Assembly: GCF_000012825.1 (NCBI RefSeq)
Contig: NC_009614.1
Span: 1,426,001 to 1,490,000, forward strand
Length of the DNA: 64,000 bases
Origin: Phocaeicola vulgatus ATCC 8482
Lineage (GTDB): Bacteria > Bacteroidota > Bacteroidia > Bacteroidales > Bacteroidaceae
Direction of reading: 5' to 3'
The notes under the pieces are model-generated. The model saw nothing but the letters and a program-made list of their open reading frames with translations. It was not told the origin of the DNA and made no database searches. The position numbers and the translations under genes are program-made. Shown piece after piece: positions 17,445-24,027 of this stretch (within the stretch, counting starts at the first letter, position 1; every line of letters begins with the position of its first letter).

Positions 17445-18707
17445 TTATTTCTTCTTCAAATCCTCAGGAGAAACCAACTTATAAAGCTTGTCACTAGGAC
17501 GTACCTTATCGGGTACTTTAAAGGATACATGTTGACCTTTTCTTACCACATCCACCGGTTTCAAATCCACACGCGCCTCATCCAACGTCAGAAATACCGC
17601 TCCTGTAGTAGGTCCTGTGATCAGAAGCTTATCCCCTACTTTCATCTCAGCAGCTTCCACCAGAAACTCTGCAACGCCAATATTAGAAAAGTACTTGATT
17701 CCCTTACCCACATACACTTTACGCTCAGTAGCCTCCGAACCATAGTTCTTACTCCATTCACCCAAACGCTGTCCTAAATAATACCCATTCCAGAATCCCC
17801 GATTGAATACGGTCTTCAGCCGTTCATCCCAAGCCTGCTTCTTCTCCTCGGTAAAAGTGCCCTCCAGATAAGAACAAATAGCTTCTTTGTAACATTCCAC
17901 CACGGTACGTACATACTCAGGTCCTCGGGCACGCCCTTCGATCTTGAAGACACGCACGCCAGCCTCTATCATCTCATCCATAAAATGAATAGTTTTCAAA
18001 TCTTTAGGAGACATGATGTATTTATTGTCCACCTCCAGTTCAATATCACTCTCTTTATCCTTCACATCGTATGCACGGCGACATATCTGCATACAAGCCC
18101 CCCGGTTAGCAGAAGCATTCATCTCATGCAAACTGAGATAACACTTGCCCGACACTGCCATACAGAGTGCCCCGTGGCAGAACATCTCAATACGGACCAA
18201 TTCTCCATTCGGACCTTTAATTTGTTCCTTCTGGATAGTATCATAAATCACCCGCACCTGCTTCAAATTCAATTCACGTGCCAATACCACTACATCGGCA
18301 AAGCGAGCATAAAATTTCAACGCTCCGGCATTACTGATATTTAATTGGGTGGAAAGGTGTACTTCCTGCCCCACCTCGCAACAATAAGCCATTACCGCCA
18401 CATCCGCAGCAATCACGGCACTGATGCCTGCCTCCTTAGCCGCATCCACAATGGTACGCATCAAAGCAATATCTTCATCATAAATAATGGTATTGATCGT
18501 AAGATAGCTCTTGATGCCATGTTTATCACAGATCTGTGCTATCTCGCGTAAATCATTGACAGTAAATGTACTGGCAGAACGTGCACGCATATTCAGACTC
18601 TCAATTCCGAAGTAAATAGAATCCGCACCTGCCTGTATGGCTGCCGCCAGCGACTCACGTGAACCTACAGGAGCCATTATTTCAAAGTCTTTTATAGAAG
18701 CTTTCAT
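17445..18707 (-). CDS. U32 family protein (TrhP/YegQ-like, putative tRNA uridine-hydroxylation factor)
   Basis: 420 residues. The N-terminus DFEIMAPVGSRESLAAAIQA and the PROSITE U32 signature EMFCHGALCMAVSGKCYLS (about residue 165-185), with further Cys residues (GACMQICRRAY), place it in family U32. Members of this type with these Cys clusters (TrhP, RlhA) carry Fe-S clusters and are involved in RNA hydroxylation; TrhP makes 5-hydroxyuridine at tRNA position 34. The old annotation 'collagenase-like peptidase' is doubtful. It is divergent from dusB, another tRNA-uridine enzyme. Which RNA it acts on is not shown by the sequence. Confidence 0.85.
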   Translation of the reverse strand: MKASIKDFEIMAPVGSRESLAAAIQAGADSIYFGIESLNMRARSASTFTVNDLREIAQICDKHGIKSYLTINTIIYDEDIALMRTIVDAAKEAGISAVIAADVAVMAYCCEVGQEVHLSTQLNISNAGALKFYARFADVVVLARELNLKQVRVIYDTIQKEQIKGPNGELVRIEMFCHGALCMAVSGKCYLSLHEMNASANRGACMQICRRAYDVKDKESDIELEVDNKYIMSPKDLKTIHFMDEMIEAGVRVFKIEGRARGPEYVRTVVECYKEAICSYLEGTFTEEKKQAWDERLKTVFNRGFWNGYYLGQRLGEWSKNYGSEATERKVYVGKGIKYFSNIGVAEFLVEAAEMKVGDKLLITGPTTGAVFLTLDEARVDLKPVDVVRKGQHVSFKVPDKVRPSDKLYKLVSPEDLKKK

Positions 18708-18730
18708 TATTCTTTTGATTAATATATGTG

Positions 18731-18738
18731 CAAAGGTA
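18731..18738 (-). promoter_or_regulatory. Promoter -7 box for the U32 gene
   Basis: TACCTTTG on the minus strand, 24 bp before the ATG at 18707. Confidence 0.55.
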
Positions 18739-18750
18739 GGCTTTTTTCCG

Positions 18751-18758
18751 TATTTTTG
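18751..18758 (+). promoter_or_regulatory. Promoter -7 box for dusB
   Basis: Perfect TATTTTTG, 13 bp from the divergent U32 promoter box and about 100 bp before the dusB ATG. Confidence 0.5.
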
Positions 18759-18772
18759 CAGCCTGATTTCAC

Positions 18773-18799
18773 CACAGATTACACAGATTCACACAGATT
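18773..18799 (+). repeat. Triple CACAGATT repeat in the dusB leader
   Basis: CACAGATT occurs at 18773-18780, 18782-18789 and 18792-18799, spaced 9 and 10 bp. It lies between the dusB promoter box and start codon. Function unknown. Confidence 0.6.
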
Positions 18800-18857
18800 A
18801 TAAATTAATACTCAAATGAATCTGACTTTTCTGTAACCCAAAGATAAACATACAACA

Positions 18858-19847
18858 ATGAAGATTAGAAATATAGACCTGGGCAGATACCCTATTTTCC
18901 TGGCTCCGATGGAAGATGTAACAGACCCCGCTTTTCGCCTGATGTGCAAGAAGTTCGGTGCTGATATGGTATATACCGAATTTGTATCGGCAGATGCATT
19001 GATACGCTCGGTAGGTAAAACGATGCAGAAGCTGAATATCAACGATGAGGAACGCCCCGTAGCCATCCAGATTTACGGCAGAGACACGGAAACAATGGTA
19101 GCAGCGGCGAAAATAGTGGAAGAGGCGCATCCTGACATCCTGGATATTAATTTTGGCTGTCCTGTAAAACGCGTTGCCGGTAAAGGAGCCGGTGCAGGTA
19201 TGCTGCAAAATATCCCGCTGATGTTGGAAATTACCCGTGCTGTTGTGGACACTGTAAAAATTCCCGTTACTGTAAAAACACGTCTAGGCTGGGACAATGA
19301 GCATAAAATTATAGTAGATTTGGCAGAACAATTACAAGATTGCGGCATTGAAGCACTGACCATTCATGGACGCACCCGTGCACAAATGTACACTGGTGAA
19401 GCGGACTGGAGTTTAATAGGTGAAGTAAAAAAGAATCCCCGTATGCATATACCTATCATTGGAAACGGGGATATAACTACGCCACAACGTGCCAAAGAGT
19501 GTTTTGACCAGTATGGAGTGGACGCTATTATGATTGGCCGAGCCAGCTTTGGACGCCCGTGGATATTCAAGGAAGTAAAACATTATATAGAAACCGGTAA
19601 GGAACTCCCGGCCCTTTCTTTTGAGTGGCGGCTGAATGTACTCCGTCAGGAAGTGTTGGACAGTGTGAATCTGCTTGACGAACGCCGCGGTATTCTTCAT
19701 GTACGCCGCCATCTGGCTGCTTCTCCCTTATTTAAAGGCATCCCCAACTTTAAAGAGACACGTATCGCCATGCTCCGTGCCGAAACCGTGAAAGAACTTT
19801 TCAGTATCTTGGATTATATCAGGGGGAATTACGGAATGAATTCTTAA
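18858..19847 (+). CDS. dusB: tRNA-dihydrouridine synthase
   Basis: A 329-residue FMN-dependent enzyme that reduces uridines in the D-loop of tRNA. It has the TIM-barrel start YPIFLAPMEDVTDPAFR, the catalytic Cys at 101 in DINFGCPVKRVAGKGAGAGML, the FMN-phosphate region GNGDI...DAIMIGRASFGRPW, and TIHGRTRAQMY. Length and motifs fit the DusB subfamily. It is preceded by its own promoter (18751) and followed at its stop codon by a nested inverted repeat that could end transcription from both sides. Confidence 0.92.
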   Translation: MKIRNIDLGRYPIFLAPMEDVTDPAFRLMCKKFGADMVYTEFVSADALIRSVGKTMQKLNINDEERPVAIQIYGRDTETMVAAAKIVEEAHPDILDINFGCPVKRVAGKGAGAGMLQNIPLMLEITRAVVDTVKIPVTVKTRLGWDNEHKIIVDLAEQLQDCGIEALTIHGRTRAQMYTGEADWSLIGEVKKNPRMHIPIIGNGDITTPQRAKECFDQYGVDAIMIGRASFGRPWIFKEVKHYIETGKELPALSFEWRLNVLRQEVLDSVNLLDERRGILHVRRHLAASPLFKGIPNFKETRIAMLRAETVKELFSILDYIRGNYGMNS

Positions 19848-19933
19848 TGCTACAATGTGCTAATATGCTAATGTGCCAATTGCCATGCGGAATACAGCAC
19901 AGCCAATTGGCACATTAATATATTGTAGCATTA
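19845..19933. repeat. Nested inverted repeat between dusB and the beta-repeat gene
   Basis: The outer arms are 12 bp (19845-19856 with 19922-19933) and the inner arms 13 bp (19870-19882 with 19904-19916), both perfect. The left outer arm begins with the dusB stop codon. It may act as a bidirectional terminator for these convergent genes; a small mobile repeat is another possibility. Confidence 0.6.
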
Positions 19934-19942
19934 ACACATTAT

Positions 19943-20794
19943 CTATTCCATTTTACGCAAACCTCTTTTGGGAGAGAAATCAATATCTTTAGGATTGCCT
20001 TTATAAGCCACCTCACCACTACTGGATGCTTTCGCAGTCAGCGAACCGGTCACATAACATTCCACATCACCAGAGGAACTGGCACTGGCAGTTACATTGA
20101 CCGCCTTCATACCTTTTGCCTTTACATCCCCACTACTACTGGCTCTGTAAGAAGCGTTCTCACAAATACCTGCCAAAATCACATCTCCGGAAGAGCTGGC
20201 ATCAGCAGATACATCAGCAGCGTTCAGATTCTTGACAGATACATCACCCGAGCTACTGGCATCAGCAGAGAAATTCGTACAAGATACCTTTTCCAGAATC
20301 ACATCACCCGAACTATTAGCGGTAGCCGCAAAATCATCACAAGAAATAGTGCTTCCTGTTACATCACCGCTACTGCTAGCCTTAACAGTAACTTTCCCAC
20401 TCGTTTTCAGTCCATTCTTTATAATAATATCACCGGAACTGGAAGCTTTCAAGCTGTTCACAGCCGGAGCAGAAACTCTTACTTCCTTTTTATGTTTTCC
20501 ATTTATTGAAAAATTGTTTCTTGGTGATTTAAAACCAACCTCAAGTACTCCACCCTCTACACGGACATCAATATAGTCCACCAAATTGTCCGGAGCATAT
20601 ATTTCCACATTCTGCCCACCGGAACTTTGAGTATAGATTACATCCACCGAAGAACTGGTAGAGATAGCATTAAAACTACCCACATTCACTTTTTTGGTAA
20701 CATAGTTCTTACTAGGAGTTATTCTCTCTGCACATACTGTGGCAGACACTAACATAAGGGTCACCGCCATTAAAGTTGATACTAATTTTCTCAT
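19943..20794 (-). CDS. DUF2807 (head GIN domain) secreted protein with ASSSGDV repeats
   Basis: 283 residues with a signal peptide ending near VCA (residue 22). After a FNAISTSSSVDVIYTQ segment there are about eight copies of a roughly 20-residue unit centred on A-S-S-S-G-D-V, for example KASSSGDVTGSTISCDD and YRASSSGDVKAKGMKAV. This is the putative auto-transporter adhesin head domain (DUF2807), predicted to form a right-handed beta-helix in the periplasm or outside. The biochemical role is unknown. The gene stands alone between a nested inverted repeat and a 16-bp perfect palindrome (20834-20849) that covers its likely promoter. Confidence 0.85.
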   Translation of the reverse strand: MRKLVSTLMAVTLMLVSATVCAERITPSKNYVTKKVNVGSFNAISTSSSVDVIYTQSSGGQNVEIYAPDNLVDYIDVRVEGGVLEVGFKSPRNNFSINGKHKKEVRVSAPAVNSLKASSSGDIIIKNGLKTSGKVTVKASSSGDVTGSTISCDDFAATANSSGDVILEKVSCTNFSADASSSGDVSVKNLNAADVSADASSSGDVILAGICENASYRASSSGDVKAKGMKAVNVTASASSSGDVECYVTGSLTAKASSSGEVAYKGNPKDIDFSPKRGLRKME

Positions 20795-20833
20795 ACTATT
20801 TTTGTTTTATTCATTAGACGTTATTTCTATGCC

Positions 20834-20849
20834 AAACGTTGCAACGTTT
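20834..20849. promoter_or_regulatory. 16-bp perfect palindrome upstream of the DUF2807 gene (operator candidate)
   Basis: AAACGTTGCAACGTTT, 40 bp upstream of the ATG at 20794. Its left half on the minus strand overlaps an imperfect -7 box (AACGTTTG), so a bound protein would block the promoter. Regulator not identified. Confidence 0.5.
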
Positions 20850-20919
20850 AGCCATTATTTTTAAAGCAATATTCATGCCAGCAACATTTATCACTGAAAA
20901 TCAACAAGGTATAAACAAA

Positions 20920-20947
20920 ACAGGGTGTCCGAAAATGGACACCCTGT
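20920..20947 (-). terminator. Terminator after the PAP2 gene
   Basis: A perfect 11-bp stem (20920-20930 with 20937-20947) and a 6-nt loop. On the minus strand it is followed by GTTTTGTTTAT, and it lies 23 bp after the PAP2 stop. Confidence 0.7.
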
Positions 20948-20970
20948 ACGCTTTTATATACTTTTTAAAA

Positions 20971-21507
20971 CTATTTCAGCACAAGTTGGAAGACTACAGA
21001 AGCAAACCAACGCTTATACATATAAGTAGCCACAATATAAATACATACCGCCGAAATCCAGCCGGCAATAACATCCACCAAATAATGCGCCTGAATATAG
21101 ACCGTAGCACAGCATAGAAGTACGTAGAACGGTGCCAAGAAATAACATAGTTTCTTATTAACGCGATAGGCCATAATCATCACAATGGTAGATATACCGA
21201 CATGCGAACTAGGAAAAGCAGCAGTAGGGCGTTCCCCCACTTCCTGTGAGGCCTCTACCAAATTAAAGAAGAAACCATGATCAAAACCGGGACCGGGCAG
21301 CAGAATATCATTATTATTGAAATAATCACCGATAGCAGGGAAATGCTGCGCCATCACATTGTCCATTCCGATAGCAGGGAAATAGAATTGCGGACCGGCA
21401 ACCGGAACCAATATATAAATAAGATAATAGATAAAAAACGAAGTGACCAGCACAAAAGAAACCTTTTCAAACCACTCAAAACGAAACAAGAAATAATAAA
21501 TAGTCAC
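20971..21507 (-). CDS. PAP2 phosphatase family protein, C-terminal fragment (frameshifted gene)
   Basis: 178 codons from a GTG at 21507, carrying all catalytic motifs of a PAP2/Aur1-type membrane phosphotransferase: RP in GERPTAAFPSSH (motifs 1 and 2 close together) and the His/Asp of VYIQAHYLVDVIAG (motif 3), with several membrane segments. The upstream frame (21947-21504) ends in TTGTGA right on this GTG. Adding one G to the GGG at the junction would fuse both frames into a smooth MGYFAYYPMIG-VVTIYYF sequence of about 325 residues. So this is probably the second half of one gene. PAP2_3-type proteins act on lipid phosphates or transfer a head group to ceramide. Confidence 0.75.
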   Translation of the reverse strand: MTIYYFLFRFEWFEKVSFVLVTSFFIYYLIYILVPVAGPQFYFPAIGMDNVMAQHFPAIGDYFNNNDILLPGPGFDHGFFFNLVEASQEVGERPTAAFPSSHVGISTIVMIMAYRVNKKLCYFLAPFYVLLCCATVYIQAHYLVDVIAGWISAVCIYIVATYMYKRWFASVVFQLVLK

Positions 21508-21947
21508 AACCCAATCATTGGATAATAAGCGAAATACCCCATATTAAATGGTTCACTGAACCACATGGAAGGAAAATGTTCACTAAATTCTACCGAAGGC
21601 TGGCAACGGAACAAAAACTGCTCCGCCGAAGCGAAGAAGTTATCCAAATTGGGAAAAAGACGATTAAATTCAAAGGTATCGGGATACCAATACGCTAAAA
21701 ATGCCATCTGCACAGCCATTCGTATAAATGCCGTAAGTTTACACGGATACTTGCGATACAAATATATTAATGCAAACGTAATGGCCACAATGCCTGCACG
21801 CTCCAAAAGCATAATTACAGGGTGGTCCATACGAGGAAATAATATTAAAACCATTATGGTCGTGAGGGCATTATATATCAGACTAATGCTCTCAACGGCA
21901 AACAATCCTTTCACACTGTCTACCCGTTTGAATAAATTTAAAGCCAT
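21504..21947 (-). CDS. PAP2 phosphatase family protein, N-terminal fragment (frameshifted gene)
   Basis: 147 residues, mostly three membrane segments (VMLILFP, AITFALIYLY, AFIRMAVQMAFLAYWY) and the conserved-looking loop FPNLDNFFASAEQFLFRCQP. It lacks catalytic residues; these are encoded in the next frame starting at 21507. It overlaps the end of the epimerase gene by 10 bp, as in a tight operon. Read as one gene with the downstream frame, the product has the usual length of about 325 residues. A sequencing error, a real inactivating deletion or slippage in a short G run could all explain it. Confidence 0.7.
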   Translation of the reverse strand: MALNLFKRVDSVKGLFAVESISLIYNALTTIMVLILFPRMDHPVIMLLERAGIVAITFALIYLYRKYPCKLTAFIRMAVQMAFLAYWYPDTFEFNRLFPNLDNFFASAEQFLFRCQPSVEFSEHFPSMWFSEPFNMGYFAYYPMIGL

Positions 21948-22984
21948 CCTTCTTTCTTATACCATGCAATGATTTCCTTTACTCCCTTGTCTAAAGGGTA
22001 CTCAGGACGATATCCCAGTTCTTCCACCAAGGGTGAAATATCGCATTGCCAATTACGTTGTTTCATTATTTTATATTTGTCAGCATTCAGCGTACTTACC
22101 TTTCCCAGGCAACGCGCTGAAAATTCAGCGAGCAAAGATACAACTTTTAAAATAAATAATGGGCATTTAATGTGTATAACCCACGGATTACCAAGTTCTT
22201 TTTGTATCAAATCAGAAAAAGTACGACTGGAATAGACATTTCCGTCACTAACAAAATAGGCGCGCTGCCGCACTCCATGTTCTATTGCCAAATAAACAGC
22301 TTGTACCAAATCCCTCACATAAATAAAAGTAAGATCCTGTCTTTTAAAACCAGGAGCAAAGTCTATATGCTGCTTGATAGACTTCGCCATCAGAAAATAA
22401 TCGCGTTCACGAGGACCATAAACTCCAGTAGGACGGAAAATCACTGTCGGAAAATCATTCAATGATTGCAGGTAATGTTCCGACTTTAGCTTACTGACCC
22501 CATATGCAGTATTGGGCATTGCCGTATCACGCTCACTGATGGGTACATAATTATCTTCATGAATAGGACCGAAAATACTAAGTGAACTGATATAGACAAA
22601 TTGCCGGGGAACCATGTCCAAGGTTCTCAAAGCTTCTACAAAATTACGAGTATAGACATAATTGCCTTTGTCAAATTCGTCCTTATGGCGGCATTTAGTT
22701 ACACCGGCACAATGAATGATATAATCCCATCCCCCATGCAATTGTTTATGAACAGCCAATTGCTCCGTCAATCTTCCGGGATGAGCAAAATCCAATTCGG
22801 CAAATTGAATGCGAGGATCTTTCAAATAGGTACGACTACTGCTTTTACGTACACCAGCCCATACCTGCATCTCTCTCTCCAATCCTCCTTCCACCAGGAA
22901 ACTGCCAATAAATCCGCTTGCTCCGGTTACCAATACTTTCTTTAAGCAGCAAGTGTTCTTTTGTGCAAATTCTTCGTTATTCAT
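21938..22984 (-). CDS. NAD(P)-dependent epimerase/dehydratase (extended SDR)
   Basis: 348 residues. The Rossmann loop is VLVTGASGFIGSFLVEGG (from about residue 18), the substrate-site Ser is in YISSLSIFGP and the catalytic pair is YGVSK (about residue 162). This is the extended short-chain dehydrogenase fold. It lies 10 bp after the CDF transporter gene and overlaps the PAP2 gene, so the three are one operon. Related SDRs in Bacteroidota include sugar epimerases, but also a 3-ketosphinganine reductase; together with an Aur1-like PAP2 partner, a role in sphingolipid or head-group synthesis is possible, which is inference. Confidence 0.8.
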   Translation of the reverse strand: MNNEEFAQKNTCCLKKVLVTGASGFIGSFLVEGGLEREMQVWAGVRKSSSRTYLKDPRIQFAELDFAHPGRLTEQLAVHKQLHGGWDYIIHCAGVTKCRHKDEFDKGNYVYTRNFVEALRTLDMVPRQFVYISSLSIFGPIHEDNYVPISERDTAMPNTAYGVSKLKSEHYLQSLNDFPTVIFRPTGVYGPRERDYFLMAKSIKQHIDFAPGFKRQDLTFIYVRDLVQAVYLAIEHGVRQRAYFVSDGNVYSSRTFSDLIQKELGNPWVIHIKCPLFILKVVSLLAEFSARCLGKVSTLNADKYKIMKQRNWQCDISPLVEELGYRPEYPLDKGVKEIIAWYKKEGWL

Positions 22985-22994
22985 TCTTCGTATG

Positions 22995-23897
22995 TTATTT
23001 CACCGGTTCCACATGAATACCCACATGAGTATCCTCTCCAAACTTTTCTTTCAATCTATGTTCAATACCAGTTGCCGTCTCGTGCGCTTTATGCAGAGAA
23101 ATGTTCCCATCCATGCGTATATGAATCTCTATAGCATAATTGTTTCCGATGCGCCGCGTGCGTAAATGATGCGGTTCGCTGACTCCATCAAAAGATAACA
23201 CAATTCCTTCTATCTCACGTTCCACACTATCCGGCAAAGACTTTTCCAGCAATTCATCCAGGCAAGGAACCAGCAGCCTGATGGAAACCCGCATAATAAA
23301 GAAACTGACTGTCACAGCGGCAATAGGATCGAGTACCGCCCAATGAGGACCAAGTAAAATCGCTCCGCCAATACCGGCAGCCGTACCAATGGATGATAAT
23401 GCATCACTCCTATGATGCCACGCATTCGCCACAACAGCCTGTGAGTGGCATCTTTTCCCCACTCTGACTGTATATTGATAAAGTATTTCCTTCAACAGAA
23501 TAGAAATAATGGCAGCAACCAATGCCAACATTCCCGGTTGACGAAGTTCCCCACCTCGTAGGAAAACCAATATATCTGTTGCTCCATTCCACAATATTCC
23601 AAATCCTACCCCCAATAATGCCATACCAATGAAAGCAGTAGCCAATGTTTCATATTTCCCATGACCATAATCATGGCTCTTGTCCACTGGTTTATTGGAT
23701 ATACGTACAAAAAGAATCACTACTACGTCCGTAATGAAGTCAGATAGAGAATGAACTGCATCTGCCAACATAGCAGCACTATGCCCTGCAATTCCGGCAA
23801 GGAATTTAAAAATAACCAGCAAGAAATTAACGAAACTCCCCACTAATGTAACTCTATAAATTTCTTTTTCCCTGATTTTCTTATCAAGTTCAGTCAT
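22995..23897 (-). CDS. Cation diffusion facilitator family transporter
   Basis: 300 residues from the ATG at 23897. It has six membrane segments and the CDF metal-site motifs: SAAMLADAVHSLSDFITD (HxxxD in TM2), SHDYGHGKYE after it, and NAWHHRSDALSS (HxxxD in TM5). The C-terminal cytoplasmic domain ends with HVEPVK. It exports Zn2+, Fe2+ or similar divalent ions with proton exchange. A longer frame opens at 23936, but the promoter box TATCTTTG (23925-23918) lies inside that extension, which supports the later start. First gene of the operon with the epimerase and PAP2 genes. Confidence 0.88.
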   Translation of the reverse strand: MTELDKKIREKEIYRVTLVGSFVNFLLVIFKFLAGIAGHSAAMLADAVHSLSDFITDVVVILFVRISNKPVDKSHDYGHGKYETLATAFIGMALLGVGFGILWNGATDILVFLRGGELRQPGMLALVAAIISILLKEILYQYTVRVGKRCHSQAVVANAWHHRSDALSSIGTAAGIGGAILLGPHWAVLDPIAAVTVSFFIMRVSIRLLVPCLDELLEKSLPDSVEREIEGIVLSFDGVSEPHHLRTRRIGNNYAIEIHIRMDGNISLHKAHETATGIEHRLKEKFGEDTHVGIHVEPVK

Positions 23898-23917
23898 AAC
23901 AATTGTTTTAGAACGGA

Positions 23918-23925
23918 CAAAGATA
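23918..23925 (-). promoter_or_regulatory. Promoter -7 box for the CDF operon
   Basis: TATCTTTG on the minus strand; transcription would start near 23911, 14 bp before the ATG at 23897. Confidence 0.55.
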
Positions 23926-24027
23926 GCACGTTTCATTTAGATTCAACCAAATTTAATGTATCTATTGAACCGCTATTCCAATTATTTTGTTTACTTTGTA
24001 GCACATAATACATAAATATATCCCCTT

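Noticed and set aside
21938-23897. Assigning the SDR gene as a named ceramide or ketosphinganine reductase
   Set aside because: Sequence motifs show only the SDR fold; the specific function needs phylogeny.
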